IMG/VR virus record: IMGVR_UViG_3300048837_000549
Span: 1 to 64,000 of that record
Reading direction: 5' to 3' (one strand)
Length of the DNA: 64,000 nucleotides
Source of the DNA: a virus
The notes under the pieces were generated by a model that saw nothing but the letters and a program-made list of their open reading frames with translations, made no database searches and was not told where the DNA came from. Both the position numbers and the translations under genes were made by a program. Below are positions 51,628 through 59,611 of this stretch, one piece after another (position 1 is the stretch's first letter; the number at the start of each line of letters is the position of its first letter).

Positions 51628-52293
51628 TTACTTTATTTGTCCATTAAGTGAGACTGAATCTCCTGCCATTTTACCAGCCATATAACCCTGTCTGTCACTT
51701 ACAGATGCACTTGTTGATATTGTTCTTAAATTTGGATATTGTTGTTTTATAAAATTTCTAACCAACGCTTTCTCTTGAATTACAAGAGCAGTACACTGTG
51801 TGTCAAATTCATTTTGTTTTTTATTTCTTTCTCTTAAAATCTCATCAACCTTTTGGCTAATAGAATGAGCAAACCCAAGTTTAAAGGAAAGAGAGTTTAA
51901 TCTCTTGTCTCTTTTTGAGGAAAGTCTATCAAGTGTAGAATTCAAATACTCATACATTGAAACACTTACTTCAATATTATGTCTCTTCCCTAAGGCTTTG
52001 ATTGTCTTTTCTCCTCTAATTCTATTGTGAATTATTATTTCACAATTGTTTAATCTCATTACAGCTGATAGTAAATTAGTTTTGAAAGAAGCTAATTTCA
52101 TCCCTGATAGAATATTATTTTCAATAATATTATTTAGATCAACTGATTCACTAACATCTGACATTTCTAGATTGTATTTCATTAAAAGTTTATTAGCGTT
52201 CTCCATAGCTAGCATTGCTTCATGCTCATTGGGGCTTTCTGAGAGAGCTAAAAGTTTTCTGATTTTATCAACAATTTTTTCCTTGTCTGTCAT
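51628..52293 (-). CDS. DUF2786-containing protein
   Basis: 221 residues. The N-terminal KIRKLLALSESPNEHEAMLA then NANKLLMKYNLEMSDV is the DUF2786 signature. The C-terminal ~100 residues are helical and basic (KRDKRLNSLSFKLGFAHSIS) and match the long form of this family found in phages and plasmids. Role unknown. SD is ATAGGAGAAATAATATG. Confidence 0.8.
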   Translation of the reverse strand: MTDKEKIVDKIRKLLALSESPNEHEAMLAMENANKLLMKYNLEMSDVSESVDLNNIIENNILSGMKLASFKTNLLSAVMRLNNCEIIIHNRIRGEKTIKALGKRHNIEVSVSMYEYLNSTLDRLSSKRDKRLNSLSFKLGFAHSISQKVDEILRERNKKQNEFDTQCTALVIQEKALVRNFIKQQYPNLRTISTSASVSDRQGYMAGKMAGDSVSLNGQIK

Positions 52294-52320
52294 ATTATTT
52301 CTCCTATAACTACTTTTTAA

Positions 52321-52389
52321 TTAAATATAATTAAATATAACAGTACATTTAAGTCTAGTACTTTTTTGAATTGATTTCAAAAAAGTTAC
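52321..52389 (-). promoter_or_regulatory. putative early promoter with CAAAAAAGTA box and inverted repeat
   Basis: The minus strand reads ACTTTTTTGAAATCAATTCA AAAAAGTACTAGACTTAAATG before TTATATTTAATTATA. ACTTTTTTGAA/TTCAAAAAAGT is a perfect 11-bp inverted repeat right after the stop at 52393, so it may act as the terminator of that gene and hold the upstream box of the next promoter. Confidence 0.45.
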
Positions 52390-52392
52390 AGT

Positions 52393-52581
52393 TTAATTTT
52401 CACTCTTTTCCAAATAATACCCTTCTTTCATCGTACGATATTCTGCCTCAGTTACACTTACAGCTTTATTATCTGGTGTGCCCTGTAACTTTCTCTTATA
52501 GTGCCCCGATGTATTCATAAAATATGTTAAGCTATTTGTAGTAAATCTAGAATTCATTTTTTCTTGTAATGTGAGTTTCAT
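52393..52581 (-). CDS. small early-region protein, 62 aa
   Basis: MKLTLQEKMNSRFTTNSLTY, then HYKRKLQGTPDNKAVSVTEA. AAGGAGAAAGAATAAATG ribosome site. Unrecognised; lies downstream of the PARP gene. Confidence 0.6.
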   Translation of the reverse strand: MKLTLQEKMNSRFTTNSLTYFMNTSGHYKRKLQGTPDNKAVSVTEAEYRTMKEGYYLEKSEN

Positions 52582-52606
52582 TTATTCTTTCTCCTTATAG
52601 TTACTT

Positions 52607-53794
52607 TTAGTTCAATTCTACCAAATATTTTATTGTACACTGTTCAGATTTATAAATCATTTGTTCATTGTTTATGAGATCAGCCCCTCCTTGAGCAAAT
52701 ACAGAATCATACTCCCCTAATTCTTTTAACTTTTTAAAACTTAATTGATACATCCATGATTCATGTTTTTTTATTCTATATTCCCTTCCAGTATTAACTT
52801 CATATAATGCCATAAATCCCTGTTTAGAATTTCCTTTTGCCCAATAGCTTCCTGATAGACTTGTATAACCCAATGCTTTCTTACATTTATCCGCCATATA
52901 GATTGCATCACCAAACATTGATCCAGTATGCACTGCTCCAGTAGGTCTTATCAATAAACTCGTTTTCAATATGTTTAACCAGTTTTCATTTCTACTACCA
53001 TGCCACATTAACTTAGTCCAGTGTTTAACTGATTCTTTTCTCTGCTTTTCAAATTTATCTCTTGATACTTTATGAGTAACTTCAAATAGATTTTTAAATT
53101 TACCTGATTCAGTTCCCATCATTTCTTTTACTTTATCAATTTCTGTTTTATCTGTTACTTTTGAAATTTTAACTCCAAGTATATCCTCTAAAGTTTTATC
53201 TGAATCTGTTGATGCCGAATTGATACTTACCTGTCCTTTCATTATGTCTATTGCATCCTGTTCTCTTTCAAGTATTGCTTTTCCTTTTGCCTTATCTCCA
53301 GTTCCGTTAAGAATAAAGTCTTGAACTTTTTTCATTTTTCTTGGTATAACTGTATAGAGTTCTGTAAGCTTATTATCAATTGAGGGATTAGATATTGTTT
53401 TCTTCTTTAGCATATCTGCTATTTCATTTAGAATCTCTTGAGCTTTATCTATTTGAGCCTCAGTAACCTGTTCTGCTGAAACTGTATAATTCTCTAATAT
53501 AGAAGCTTTTGAGTAGCTCTGTAAATCAGAGAGTAATTTCATTATAGTAGAATCTGTTATGTCTTTAAGAGTAGTAGTTGTAATAGTAGATTTAAGACTT
53601 GTAATGTCTCTATATCCTTTTTTAATTTTCTCAGCATACTTCTTATCCCATTGTGACATTGGATAACTTACAGTAATTTCAGTAAGTCCAACTCTACCAT
53701 ATTTAACTATGAAGTTATTTCCATCTTCTGTCATTCTGTAGAACTTATTATTATTCTCTGCTGTACACATTATCAATTCAACTTGCTTTGCCAT
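52607..53794 (-). CDS. WGR-domain poly(ADP-ribose) polymerase-like protein (PARP)
   Basis: 395 residues with full PARP layout. A WGR domain: residues ~1-62 (KFYRMTEDGNNFIVKYGRVG and YAEKIKKGYRDI), a helical regulatory domain (~80-165) and the catalytic domain (~230-395): MWHGSRNENWLNIL (His265), GDAIYMADKCKKALGY (Tyr299) and NNEQMIYKSEQCTIKYLVEL (Glu377). This is the complete H-Y-E triad of chain-forming PARPs. In eukaryotic PARP1-3 WGR senses DNA breaks. I infer a DNA-activated ADP-ribosylating enzyme made early. SD AAGGAGAAACACCATG. No tag. Confidence 0.85.
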   Translation of the reverse strand: MAKQVELIMCTAENNNKFYRMTEDGNNFIVKYGRVGLTEITVSYPMSQWDKKYAEKIKKGYRDITSLKSTITTTTLKDITDSTIMKLLSDLQSYSKASILENYTVSAEQVTEAQIDKAQEILNEIADMLKKKTISNPSIDNKLTELYTVIPRKMKKVQDFILNGTGDKAKGKAILEREQDAIDIMKGQVSINSASTDSDKTLEDILGVKISKVTDKTEIDKVKEMMGTESGKFKNLFEVTHKVSRDKFEKQRKESVKHWTKLMWHGSRNENWLNILKTSLLIRPTGAVHTGSMFGDAIYMADKCKKALGYTSLSGSYWAKGNSKQGFMALYEVNTGREYRIKKHESWMYQLSFKKLKELGEYDSVFAQGGADLINNEQMIYKSEQCTIKYLVELN

Positions 53795-53805
53795 GGTGTT
53801 TCTCC

Positions 53806-53991
53806 TTATTTAAATAACTTATTTATTAAATACCTCAGACTGAATTTTTTAAATTCACGTTCACTCCATTCTGTATAGAAAGTACCTATTCTCAAATCAT
53901 GCTTTATAGCATATCCTACGTCTGGTTCAGTAAACCAGACCACTGAACCTTCACTTCCTATTCCTAAATATGGATATTTTTTATTTTTCAT
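53806..53991 (-). CDS. small early-region protein, 61 aa
   Basis: MKNKKYPYLGIGSEGSVVWF ... EREFKKFSLRYLINKLFK. AGGAGAAACCACAAATG ribosome site and 11 nt from the PARP start. The GIGSEG-x-VVWF stretch looks like a beta hairpin. Function unknown. Confidence 0.6.
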   Translation of the reverse strand: MKNKKYPYLGIGSEGSVVWFTEPDVGYAIKHDLRIGTFYTEWSEREFKKFSLRYLINKLFK

Positions 53992-54016
53992 TTGTGGTTT
54001 CTCCTAATTTAATTTT

Positions 54017-54361
54017 TTATTCTGCAGCCCAACCAAAAAAGTAAAAAGCTTTGATTCCTTTTTTTCCTGAGAAATCTCGTTTTTTCATTTCATTAAAAAT
54101 TTTCCCAGTAATTTCAATGGCAATACAATGACCATATTTTTGTAGCGTATCGAGTTGTTTATCCTCCCATTCTTGAAAAGCTTTTGTTCCAAATTTAGGG
54201 GCAGTTGTTATAAGTTTAAATCCTCGTGTTGTACTAATTGTCCCATTATAACCATCTCGATGACCACTGTATTCAACCGCCTCTTTGCAAGCAGTATCAT
54301 ATGCTTCTCGTGCATCTTTAAATTTACCTATTGAGGTTGTACCAAAATTACAAGCTCCCAT
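54017..54361 (-). CDS. conserved early-region protein, 114 aa
   Basis: MGACNFGTTSIGKFKDAREA then GHRDGYNGTISTTRGFKLIT: this opening recurs in small proteins of several phages, as far as I recall, without known function. The rest is charged with GKKGIKAFYFFGWAAE at the end. Starts after AAGGAAGGAGAAATAATTATG. Confidence 0.6.
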   Translation of the reverse strand: MGACNFGTTSIGKFKDAREAYDTACKEAVEYSGHRDGYNGTISTTRGFKLITTAPKFGTKAFQEWEDKQLDTLQKYGHCIAIEITGKIFNEMKKRDFSGKKGIKAFYFFGWAAE

Positions 54362-54374
54362 AATTATTTCTCCT

Positions 54375-54447
54375 TCCTTAATTTAAATATATAATAATAT
54401 ATACATTAAAAAAATCAATAACTTTTTTGAATTGTATTGAAAAAAGT
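54375..54447 (-). promoter_or_regulatory. putative early promoter with CAAAAAAGTT box and inverted repeat
   Basis: Minus strand: AACTTTTTTCAATACAATTC then AAAAAAGTTATTGATTTTTT and TATATATTATTATATATT. TTGATT with TTATAT about 17 bp on; the box recurs in the early region and forms an imperfect inverted repeat AACTTTTTTCAAT/ATTCAAAAAAGTT. Confidence 0.45.
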
Positions 54448-54449
54448 TA

Positions 54450-54677
54450 CTATCTATAGAAAACGATAAATTCTCCAAATTCTTTATCAATAACTGATAG
54501 TAAATTGTTATAATCTGAAGACTTCATATCAGCTAATAACTTTTGAATTTGATCTGTACTATAACCTAGGTCTTTAGCCAATTTCTGAGCTACTGCCATA
54601 ATGTAAAAAGCATTTCCCTGAGGGCCTGTCAAGTCTATAACTATTTTTCCTAAATCATCTTTGTCCCTGATTGCCAT
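54450..54677 (-). CDS. conserved phage protein, 75 aa
   Basis: IVIDLTGPQGNAFYIMAVAQ then KLAKDLGYSTDQIQKLLADM and FGEFIVFYR. The opening 'IDLTG-x-x-GNAF' recurs in small phage early proteins; function unknown. AAGGAGAAATACGATG ribosome site. Confidence 0.65.
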   Translation of the reverse strand: MAIRDKDDLGKIVIDLTGPQGNAFYIMAVAQKLAKDLGYSTDQIQKLLADMKSSDYNNLLSVIDKEFGEFIVFYR

Positions 54678-54698
54678 CGTATTTCTCCTTTGTTAATT

Positions 54699-55223
54699 TT
54701 ATAGTTCTATCATCTCAAAATTATAGCTTATCTCTCCTGACTGTATATATAGATCAAATCCACATATATCCATTTCTTTCTGAGTCTCCTCTGTAAATCC
54801 ATATCTATAGTAACCATTATTTACTCTGTCTAATGCTTTCTCTTTTGATTCTTCGAAGTAGAGTTGTTCGAGAAATAATTCTTTATCTCCTTTAGTGAAA
54901 AATTCCATTTCATTATTAGAAAATGAAGTAGCACTATAACCATTAAATTGTTTTGTAACTCTATCCTTTCTCCATTCTACTTGTATACCAAATCCATATT
55001 TCTTAGAGACAAAAATATATCTATCTTCAACATTTTCTTTGTTATTGTTTACAATCCAGTTTATTCCTTTTTTAAGAAGTTTCATATAAAGGAATATATC
55101 CTTACCAACTCTCTCTTTATATCTAGATACTGAGTGTTCAGTATCATAGACATTATAACCTTGATAATCGTGTAAAATTTCTTTAAAGTATTCTTCGAAT
55201 TTATGTGGTTCATATCGTTTCAT
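54699..55223 (-). CDS. capsid-targeted DTxHSxxR protein, paralogue 2 (RNase-like?)
   Basis: 174 residues. Tag MKRYEPHKFEEYF, then VYDTEHSVSRYKERVG (His30, Arg34), KKGINWIV and SKKYGFGIQVEWRKD, matching the product at 51093. A late-type ACTAATAATA lies 18-27 bp upstream on its own strand, suggesting late expression although it sits among early genes. RNase-like function is inferred from the H-x3-R head. Confidence 0.7.
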   Translation of the reverse strand: MKRYEPHKFEEYFKEILHDYQGYNVYDTEHSVSRYKERVGKDIFLYMKLLKKGINWIVNNNKENVEDRYIFVSKKYGFGIQVEWRKDRVTKQFNGYSATSFSNNEMEFFTKGDKELFLEQLYFEESKEKALDRVNNGYYRYGFTEETQKEMDICGFDLYIQSGEISYNFEMIEL

Positions 55224-55240
55224 TTGTTGACCTCTTTCTA

Positions 55241-55250
55241 TTATTAGTTA
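55241..55250 (-). promoter_or_regulatory. late-type motif on minus strand, TAACTAATAA
   Basis: The minus strand reads GTAACTAATAATAGAAAGAG, keeping the ACTAATAATA core, 18 bp before the tagged gene. None of the neighbouring early genes has it. Confidence 0.45.
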
Positions 55251-55259
55251 CAAAACTTC

Positions 55260-55475
55260 TTATTTTCTATAATATATATTAGACATATGACCTATAGGAG
55301 TATAATTCTCTTCTATATAATCAATAAGGTCATTATAAGCTTCATATTCTCCAGCATTATTATATTCTATAAGTTTATCATTCATACTATTAAGTATTTT
55401 ATATTCTTTACATTCAATAATAACTTTTACTAGTTTATCTTTTTTAATACTAACTCTAGCTAATTTAGGGTCCAT
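55260..55475 (-). CDS. small early-region protein, 71 aa
   Basis: Start taken at 55475 (or 55481), where AAGGGGGAAATGAAAATG gives the ribosome site; the open frame extends to 55571 inside the previous gene. MDPKLARVSIKKDKLVKVII, then a helical acidic part. Unrecognised. Confidence 0.55.
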   Translation of the reverse strand: MDPKLARVSIKKDKLVKVIIECKEYKILNSMNDKLIEYNNAGEYEAYNDLIDYIEENYTPIGHMSNIYYRK

Positions 55476-55488
55476 TTTCATTTCCCCC

Positions 55489-55785
55489 TTAATCATTAAA
55501 TAGTGTGCATCGAATATTGTCATCTGACAGATATTCCCAAGATTCAATATCAACCCCATCGAAAGGATCAAGAATTCTTTTATAGAAAGAAAAATATTTT
55601 GATATGCCTGTTCTTTCAGACTTAATATAGAATCCTTGTTTAAGATTCATATAGTCTAATAACTCTTCAGGCAAGTCTGATAACTCAGTAACAAAGGTTC
55701 TTGTCTTACTTACCCAAGTAAAGAAATCACTTGATATAGTTACTACTACTAAAGGACCTTCTGTTTGTATTGTGTATTCTGCCAT
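55489..55785 (-). CDS. hypothetical early-region protein, 98 aa
   Basis: MAEYTIQTEGPLVVVTISSD, later YMNLKQGFYIKSERTGISKY and EYLSDDNIRCTLFND. First gene of the minus region, with AAGGAGAAAAACAGATG ribosome site and a strong -35/-10 upstream. No family recognised. Confidence 0.6.
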   Translation of the reverse strand: MAEYTIQTEGPLVVVTISSDFFTWVSKTRTFVTELSDLPEELLDYMNLKQGFYIKSERTGISKYFSFYKRILDPFDGVDIESWEYLSDDNIRCTLFND

Positions 55786-55833
55786 CTGTTTTTCTCCTTA
55801 CTTACTTACTTATTTTTAATTAAATATAATACT

Positions 55834-55892
55834 AATATAAAACATATACAGAAAATGTGCAACATTTTTTTTGTTTATTTTGAAAAAAGTTG
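55834..55892 (-). promoter_or_regulatory. putative early promoter (sigma70-like)
   Basis: On the minus strand TTGCAC (55862-55857) and TATATT (55839-55834) are separated by exactly 17 bp. An A/T-rich block with AACTTTTTTC and CAAAAAAAATG is just upstream. Faces the 98-residue gene and the whole minus region. Confidence 0.55.
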
Positions 55893-55957
55893 AAATTTTT
55901 TCTATATACATTTAATAAGAAACTATATATTTTAATTTTAATATAAAATGAGGACAA

Positions 55958-57979
55958 ATGTCTAATTATCAAAAAGTGAAAGAGTCAATTTCAGATAGAA
56001 CAAATGAGTTATATAATGAACTATCTAAAGAAGAAAAAGAACAAGTATATCAATTATTTTTTGATGAAGATACTAGACAAGAGCTAAAGAACAAACTCGA
56101 AAATATTGTCTTCTATAAAAAGCCGCCAACTATTGAAGAATTCCTGGACCCAGAAAACAGATGGCTACCATATACAGTTATACAAGGAATATTTCCGCAC
56201 ATTAAAAAAGAACTTATAGAAATATTAGACCCCTCTAAAGTAACTACAAAAGTAGTGGAGTACGGGGCTACTCGACTTGGTAAAACTTTCATGGCAAGAT
56301 TAATGATTATGTACACGATAGTATATATCCATCATCTTCGAGAACCTGCCATGTACTATGGGCTAAGCTCACTTACTCGTCTTTGTATTTATTTCATTTC
56401 ATTTAAGTTTGATAAAACTCGACAGCTTTACCTTGAACCTATGTTTGAGATAATGAGACAATCAGAAAGATTCCAACAAGTAAAGTTCGAAGAACAAGTA
56501 AGACAAAAACAAGCTAAATTAGGAAGAGACGTTATTGTATGGAGTAAGGCAGCAACCACTGGTGAAATTACTTTAGCTTCTGGACTTCAGCTTCAGCTAG
56601 GTAATAGTGATGCCATTTCAGCAATTGGATCTGACTTACTTCAATGTTATATTTCAGAGATTGGTTTTTTTATTGAGCAAGCAGGAACTACTGAAGAAAA
56701 GATATTCGAACTTTATACAAATATTAGCACAAGGATATATTCTACAGTAAGAGAAAACTTTTTAGCTTTTGTATATCTTGACACTTCAGCTAATAATGCT
56801 GAATCAATGATTGAAAAACATATTATAAATGATTTACAATTTGATGAAAAAACTCACTTTAAATGGCAGTCACAGTGGGATGCAAGACCAGATTTATTTC
56901 CTATATGGCGAGAGACAGGAGAAACATTTAAAGTAGTAGTGGGTAATGGAACAATCAATCCATGTATAGTTACTGAAGACTCTCAATTACTAAATGTTCC
57001 TAAGGACTTAATTATTGATGTTCCTATAGATGCTTATAAGTTTTTTAAACTTAATCTAATAAAAGAAATAAAAGATATAGCGGGTAGACCTACTCAATCC
57101 GAGAATAAATTTATTCAAGATATTCAACTCATCAATGATATATTTAATAATCCTTTTCTTAGTAATGTAGAGGGGGCTATTGTAGCAGACTCTTCTTATA
57201 TGCCAGAAAATTTATTATGGAATCAAATAAAACATTTATTCTTTCATAAAAATCATATAGATCACTATATGATAAATAGAGCACCAAGAGAACCTAGATT
57301 TATAGGTCTTGACACATCATATTCAATACATGGAGATGCTACTGGAATTACTATACTTCATAAAGAATTCGATATAGAGAAAAAAGAAACTGTCTATGTA
57401 GTAGATATGAGTTGTGCTATTATAGGAAAAGAAAAAGGAATTAACTTAGAAGCTGTTCCTTACTTACTTATAGATTTAATTACTCAAGCGTCTCTTCCTA
57501 TTTATGCTCTATATATAGATACATTTCAAAGTGAATCTAGTAAGCAATTCCTCGAAAGAAATAGAGTTCAGGTAATTAAACAATCTGTTGATAGAGATGT
57601 AACTGCATATCAAGTGTTATTAACGGCTCTTTCTAATGGACTAGTAAAAGCAGGAAGAAATATATTCTTAAGAAACAATTTACAGTGTCTTATGGTAGTT
57701 AAATCAGATTCAGGAAAAGATAAAATAGATCACCCCATTGGTAAAGTTACAAATAATTATAATGGGGATTGGGAGAATTCACAATCAGGTTTATTTGCAA
57801 AAGACGTAAGTGACTCTTTGGCTAATGCATTATATGGAGCATTTGTTTCTAATATACATCCTATAACAATTATGCAAGAAGAAGATAGAAGATTTTCTAA
57901 AGAAGAAGTTGATATAGCTATTATGAAAAATAACGCCTACCAGAATCTAATTAAAGCAAGACCTCATTTATCAATATAA
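55958..57979 (+). CDS. terminase large subunit
   Basis: 673 residues. Walker A GATRLGKT (103-110), then arginine-rich ATPase region and YISEIGFF as Walker B-like. The nuclease half carries FIGLDTSYSIHGDATGITIL, ALYIDTFQSESSKQF and KDVSDSLANALYGA, the three-acid RNase H-like metal site. It pumps DNA into the prohead through the portal and cuts the concatemer. Length exceeds T4 gp17 (610). No late-type motif was found upstream. Confidence 0.9.
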   Translation: MSNYQKVKESISDRTNELYNELSKEEKEQVYQLFFDEDTRQELKNKLENIVFYKKPPTIEEFLDPENRWLPYTVIQGIFPHIKKELIEILDPSKVTTKVVEYGATRLGKTFMARLMIMYTIVYIHHLREPAMYYGLSSLTRLCIYFISFKFDKTRQLYLEPMFEIMRQSERFQQVKFEEQVRQKQAKLGRDVIVWSKAATTGEITLASGLQLQLGNSDAISAIGSDLLQCYISEIGFFIEQAGTTEEKIFELYTNISTRIYSTVRENFLAFVYLDTSANNAESMIEKHIINDLQFDEKTHFKWQSQWDARPDLFPIWRETGETFKVVVGNGTINPCIVTEDSQLLNVPKDLIIDVPIDAYKFFKLNLIKEIKDIAGRPTQSENKFIQDIQLINDIFNNPFLSNVEGAIVADSSYMPENLLWNQIKHLFFHKNHIDHYMINRAPREPRFIGLDTSYSIHGDATGITILHKEFDIEKKETVYVVDMSCAIIGKEKGINLEAVPYLLIDLITQASLPIYALYIDTFQSESSKQFLERNRVQVIKQSVDRDVTAYQVLLTALSNGLVKAGRNIFLRNNLQCLMVVKSDSGKDKIDHPIGKVTNNYNGDWENSQSGLFAKDVSDSLANALYGAFVSNIHPITIMQEEDRRFSKEEVDIAIMKNNAYQNLIKARPHLSI

Positions 57980-58023
57980 TTATTAGTAATTTAATTTTCT
58001 ATTATTTTATTACTAATAATTAT
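57976..58023 (+). terminator. 15-bp inverted repeat after terminase
   Basis: ATAATTATTAGTAAT (57976-57990) and ATTACTAATAATTAT (58009-58023) are perfect reverse complements with an 18-nt loop. Each arm is also a late-motif copy (minus and plus strand), so this could be a terminator, a paired promoter or both. Confidence 0.55.
58011..58020 (+). promoter_or_regulatory. late-type motif TACTAATAAT
   Basis: Context TTTATTACTAATAATTATG. It nearly touches the ATG at 58022, so a transcript starting from it would more plausibly serve the gene at 58169. Confidence 0.5.
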
Positions 58024-58165
58024 GAAAGCATTTACTTTAAAATTAAATAGGAAAGAAGAGATACTTGCTAAGTTTTCTCGTACACTCGTGCAACAAAAAC
58101 CTAAAGTTCAAAGTAATAAGAAACAATATAAAAGAGAAAAGTTTAACTATAGAGAAGAGGTATAA
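58022..58165 (+). CDS. small basic protein, 47 aa (uncertain)
   Basis: MKAFTLKLNRKEEILAKFSR ... KREKFNYREEV, strongly basic. No ribosome site, and the ATG overlaps the late motif, so it may be only a leader. Ends 3 nt before the next gene. Confidence 0.35.
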   Translation: MKAFTLKLNRKEEILAKFSRTLVQQKPKVQSNKKQYKREKFNYREEV

Positions 58166-58168
58166 TCA

Positions 58169-58531
58169 ATGTCGGTAAATATGAGATTTGAAATAGTTGG
58201 AAATAAAGTAGTGAGTGACCAATACACTGATGAAACATTATCAGTAATAGGAAAAATAGAAAAAGAATTTACTGGTATTGTAGTTGGGGACGGTTGGTTA
58301 AATATCCCTATAGCTAAAATAGGTACTATATCAAAAATAATAGTTAATGCAACTACTGCTAATTTAAGAATTACTTATACAGATGGTGGAAGTCAAACTA
58401 TGATACTACCCATCAGTGGATTATTTGTATATAGTGTATTAGCTTCATTTTCTGCTTTGATTACAGCTATAGATATATCAACAGATAGTACTCAAGTTGT
58501 AGATGCCGTTGTCTCTATATATGGGGTATAA
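58169..58531 (+). CDS. hypothetical virion-type protein, 120 aa
   Basis: Beta-rich, few charges in the second half: VVGDGWLNIPIAKIGTISKI, then LRITYTDGGSQTMILPISGL. Looks like a small beta-barrel or decoration domain. AGAAGAGGTATAATCAATG ribosome site. Function unknown. Confidence 0.6.
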   Translation: MSVNMRFEIVGNKVVSDQYTDETLSVIGKIEKEFTGIVVGDGWLNIPIAKIGTISKIIVNATTANLRITYTDGGSQTMILPISGLFVYSVLASFSALITAIDISTDSTQVVDAVVSIYGV

Positions 58532-58648
58532 ATGTTAATTGATAAGATAACATACCCATTTTATTATATTTATTTTTCAATAGCTACTAGGCAAAGAAAT
58601 TTGAAAATTATAGAAAACCAAGTTTATCTGAAATTTATACGGAGCTAA
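58532..58648 (+). CDS. small basic/hydrophobic peptide, 38 aa
   Basis: ATG directly after the TAA of the previous gene. MLIDKITYPFYYIYFSIATR then a basic tail. The first 20 residues are hydrophobic/aromatic. Weak ribosome signal, so uncertain. Confidence 0.4.
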   Translation: MLIDKITYPFYYIYFSIATRQRNLKIIENQVYLKFIRS

Positions 58649-58651
58649 TAA

Positions 58652-58885
58652 ATGAAAATATTAAAGTTGATTAAAGAATATCTTACTACTATACTTACTA
58701 TTATATTTGTGGTAGCAATATTCATAGGTATAGTAGTAGCTGTAATATATCTCAGAGGTACAAATAAAAAAATTCAAATAGTCCCTGAGTTTAAAGTTAT
58801 AGATGCAAAAGTTGATCCTAATCTAGATGCATTAAGTGAGTCAGTTGAGATAGCAAAAAATATATTAAAGAAGGTGAACAAATGA
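58652..58885 (+). CDS. single-pass membrane protein, 77 aa
   Basis: A hydrophobic helix at about 12-36 (TTILTIIFVVAIFIGIVVAV then IYL) after a short basic start, then a polar domain (VIDAKVDPNLDALSESVEIA). An inner-membrane or spanin-like part is conceivable. ATGA overlap with the tagged gene. Confidence 0.6.
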   Translation: MKILKLIKEYLTTILTIIFVVAIFIGIVVAVIYLRGTNKKIQIVPEFKVIDAKVDPNLDALSESVEIAKNILKKVNK

Positions 58886-59309
58886 AAAGATATAAAAGTT
58901 ACTTTAAGGAAAGTAATTATAAATTTAATACTAAAACAACTGGTATGTCTCTATATGATGATATAATGAAAAAACCTGAATATCATCAATACTACAAAGG
59001 GTTGATTTACACTATTGAACAGATGTCTCCTCAAGAGTATATGAATAAAACTAAAAACTCTACAAGTAGTAATCCATTAGCCGGTGTTGATATAAATAAA
59101 GTAGATAAGTATGTAGATCAAATATCTAAAGGTAAAAAGTTTGATATGCCTGTTTTAGAATATGATACGGATGGCTGGGTTGAACATGAAGGTAGACATA
59201 GAGCATTAGCTATGGATAATTAGGGGTAAATAAAATAGATGTTATGGTAGTTAAAAGAGTTAAAAAAGATATTGAAAAATGGTATGATATAGCGGGGAAA
59301 AGTATATAA
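58882..59309 (+). pseudogene. capsid-targeted ParB-like protein with a frame change near the end
   Basis: Tag MKRYKSYFKES. After a helical part, ISKGKKFDMPVLEYDTDGW and EHEGRHRALA match the conserved 'G-x-x-F-x-MPV-x-x-Y...EGRHRA-x-A' core of ParB-like phage proteins. The reading frame ends at 59221-59223, right after AMDN. A -1 shift (or one added T in TAATTAGG) continues as LGVNKIDVMVVKRVKKDIEK, exactly the expected next strand, and ends with TAATG at 59307-59311, coupling to the next gene. So the true gene probably ends at 59309. Confidence 0.65.
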
Positions 59310-59611
59310 TGAAAAGATATAAATTTAAAGAGAATGATGACGACTATTACTCTATAGATAATACAAAAGAAAATAGAGATATGTTTATAAGAATGATAGC
59401 AGAAGACTACGCTGATTGGATGGCTACTGCTCATGATGCTTATGTTAATCAGGAACACTCTCATGAATTTACAAAAGGATTATTTATGAAGAGTGCAATG
59501 GGGATAGCTAAAGCCGCATCTAAAAGAAATAAAACTGTCGACGATCTTCATGAGTATAGGGAGGATATGCTATCACGCATATTTAGATTGAAGAAGAAAT
59601 TAGGTATATAA
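59309..59611 (+). CDS. capsid-targeted protein, MKRYKFKEND tag
   Basis: 100 residues. Starts at TAATG of the shifted frame of the previous gene. Helical body with DWMATAHDAYVNQEHSHEFT and SKRNKTVDDLHEYREDMLSR. The E at residue 8 fits the tag cut. Unknown function. Confidence 0.7.
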   Translation: MKRYKFKENDDDYYSIDNTKENRDMFIRMIAEDYADWMATAHDAYVNQEHSHEFTKGLFMKSAMGIAKAASKRNKTVDDLHEYREDMLSRIFRLKKKLGI

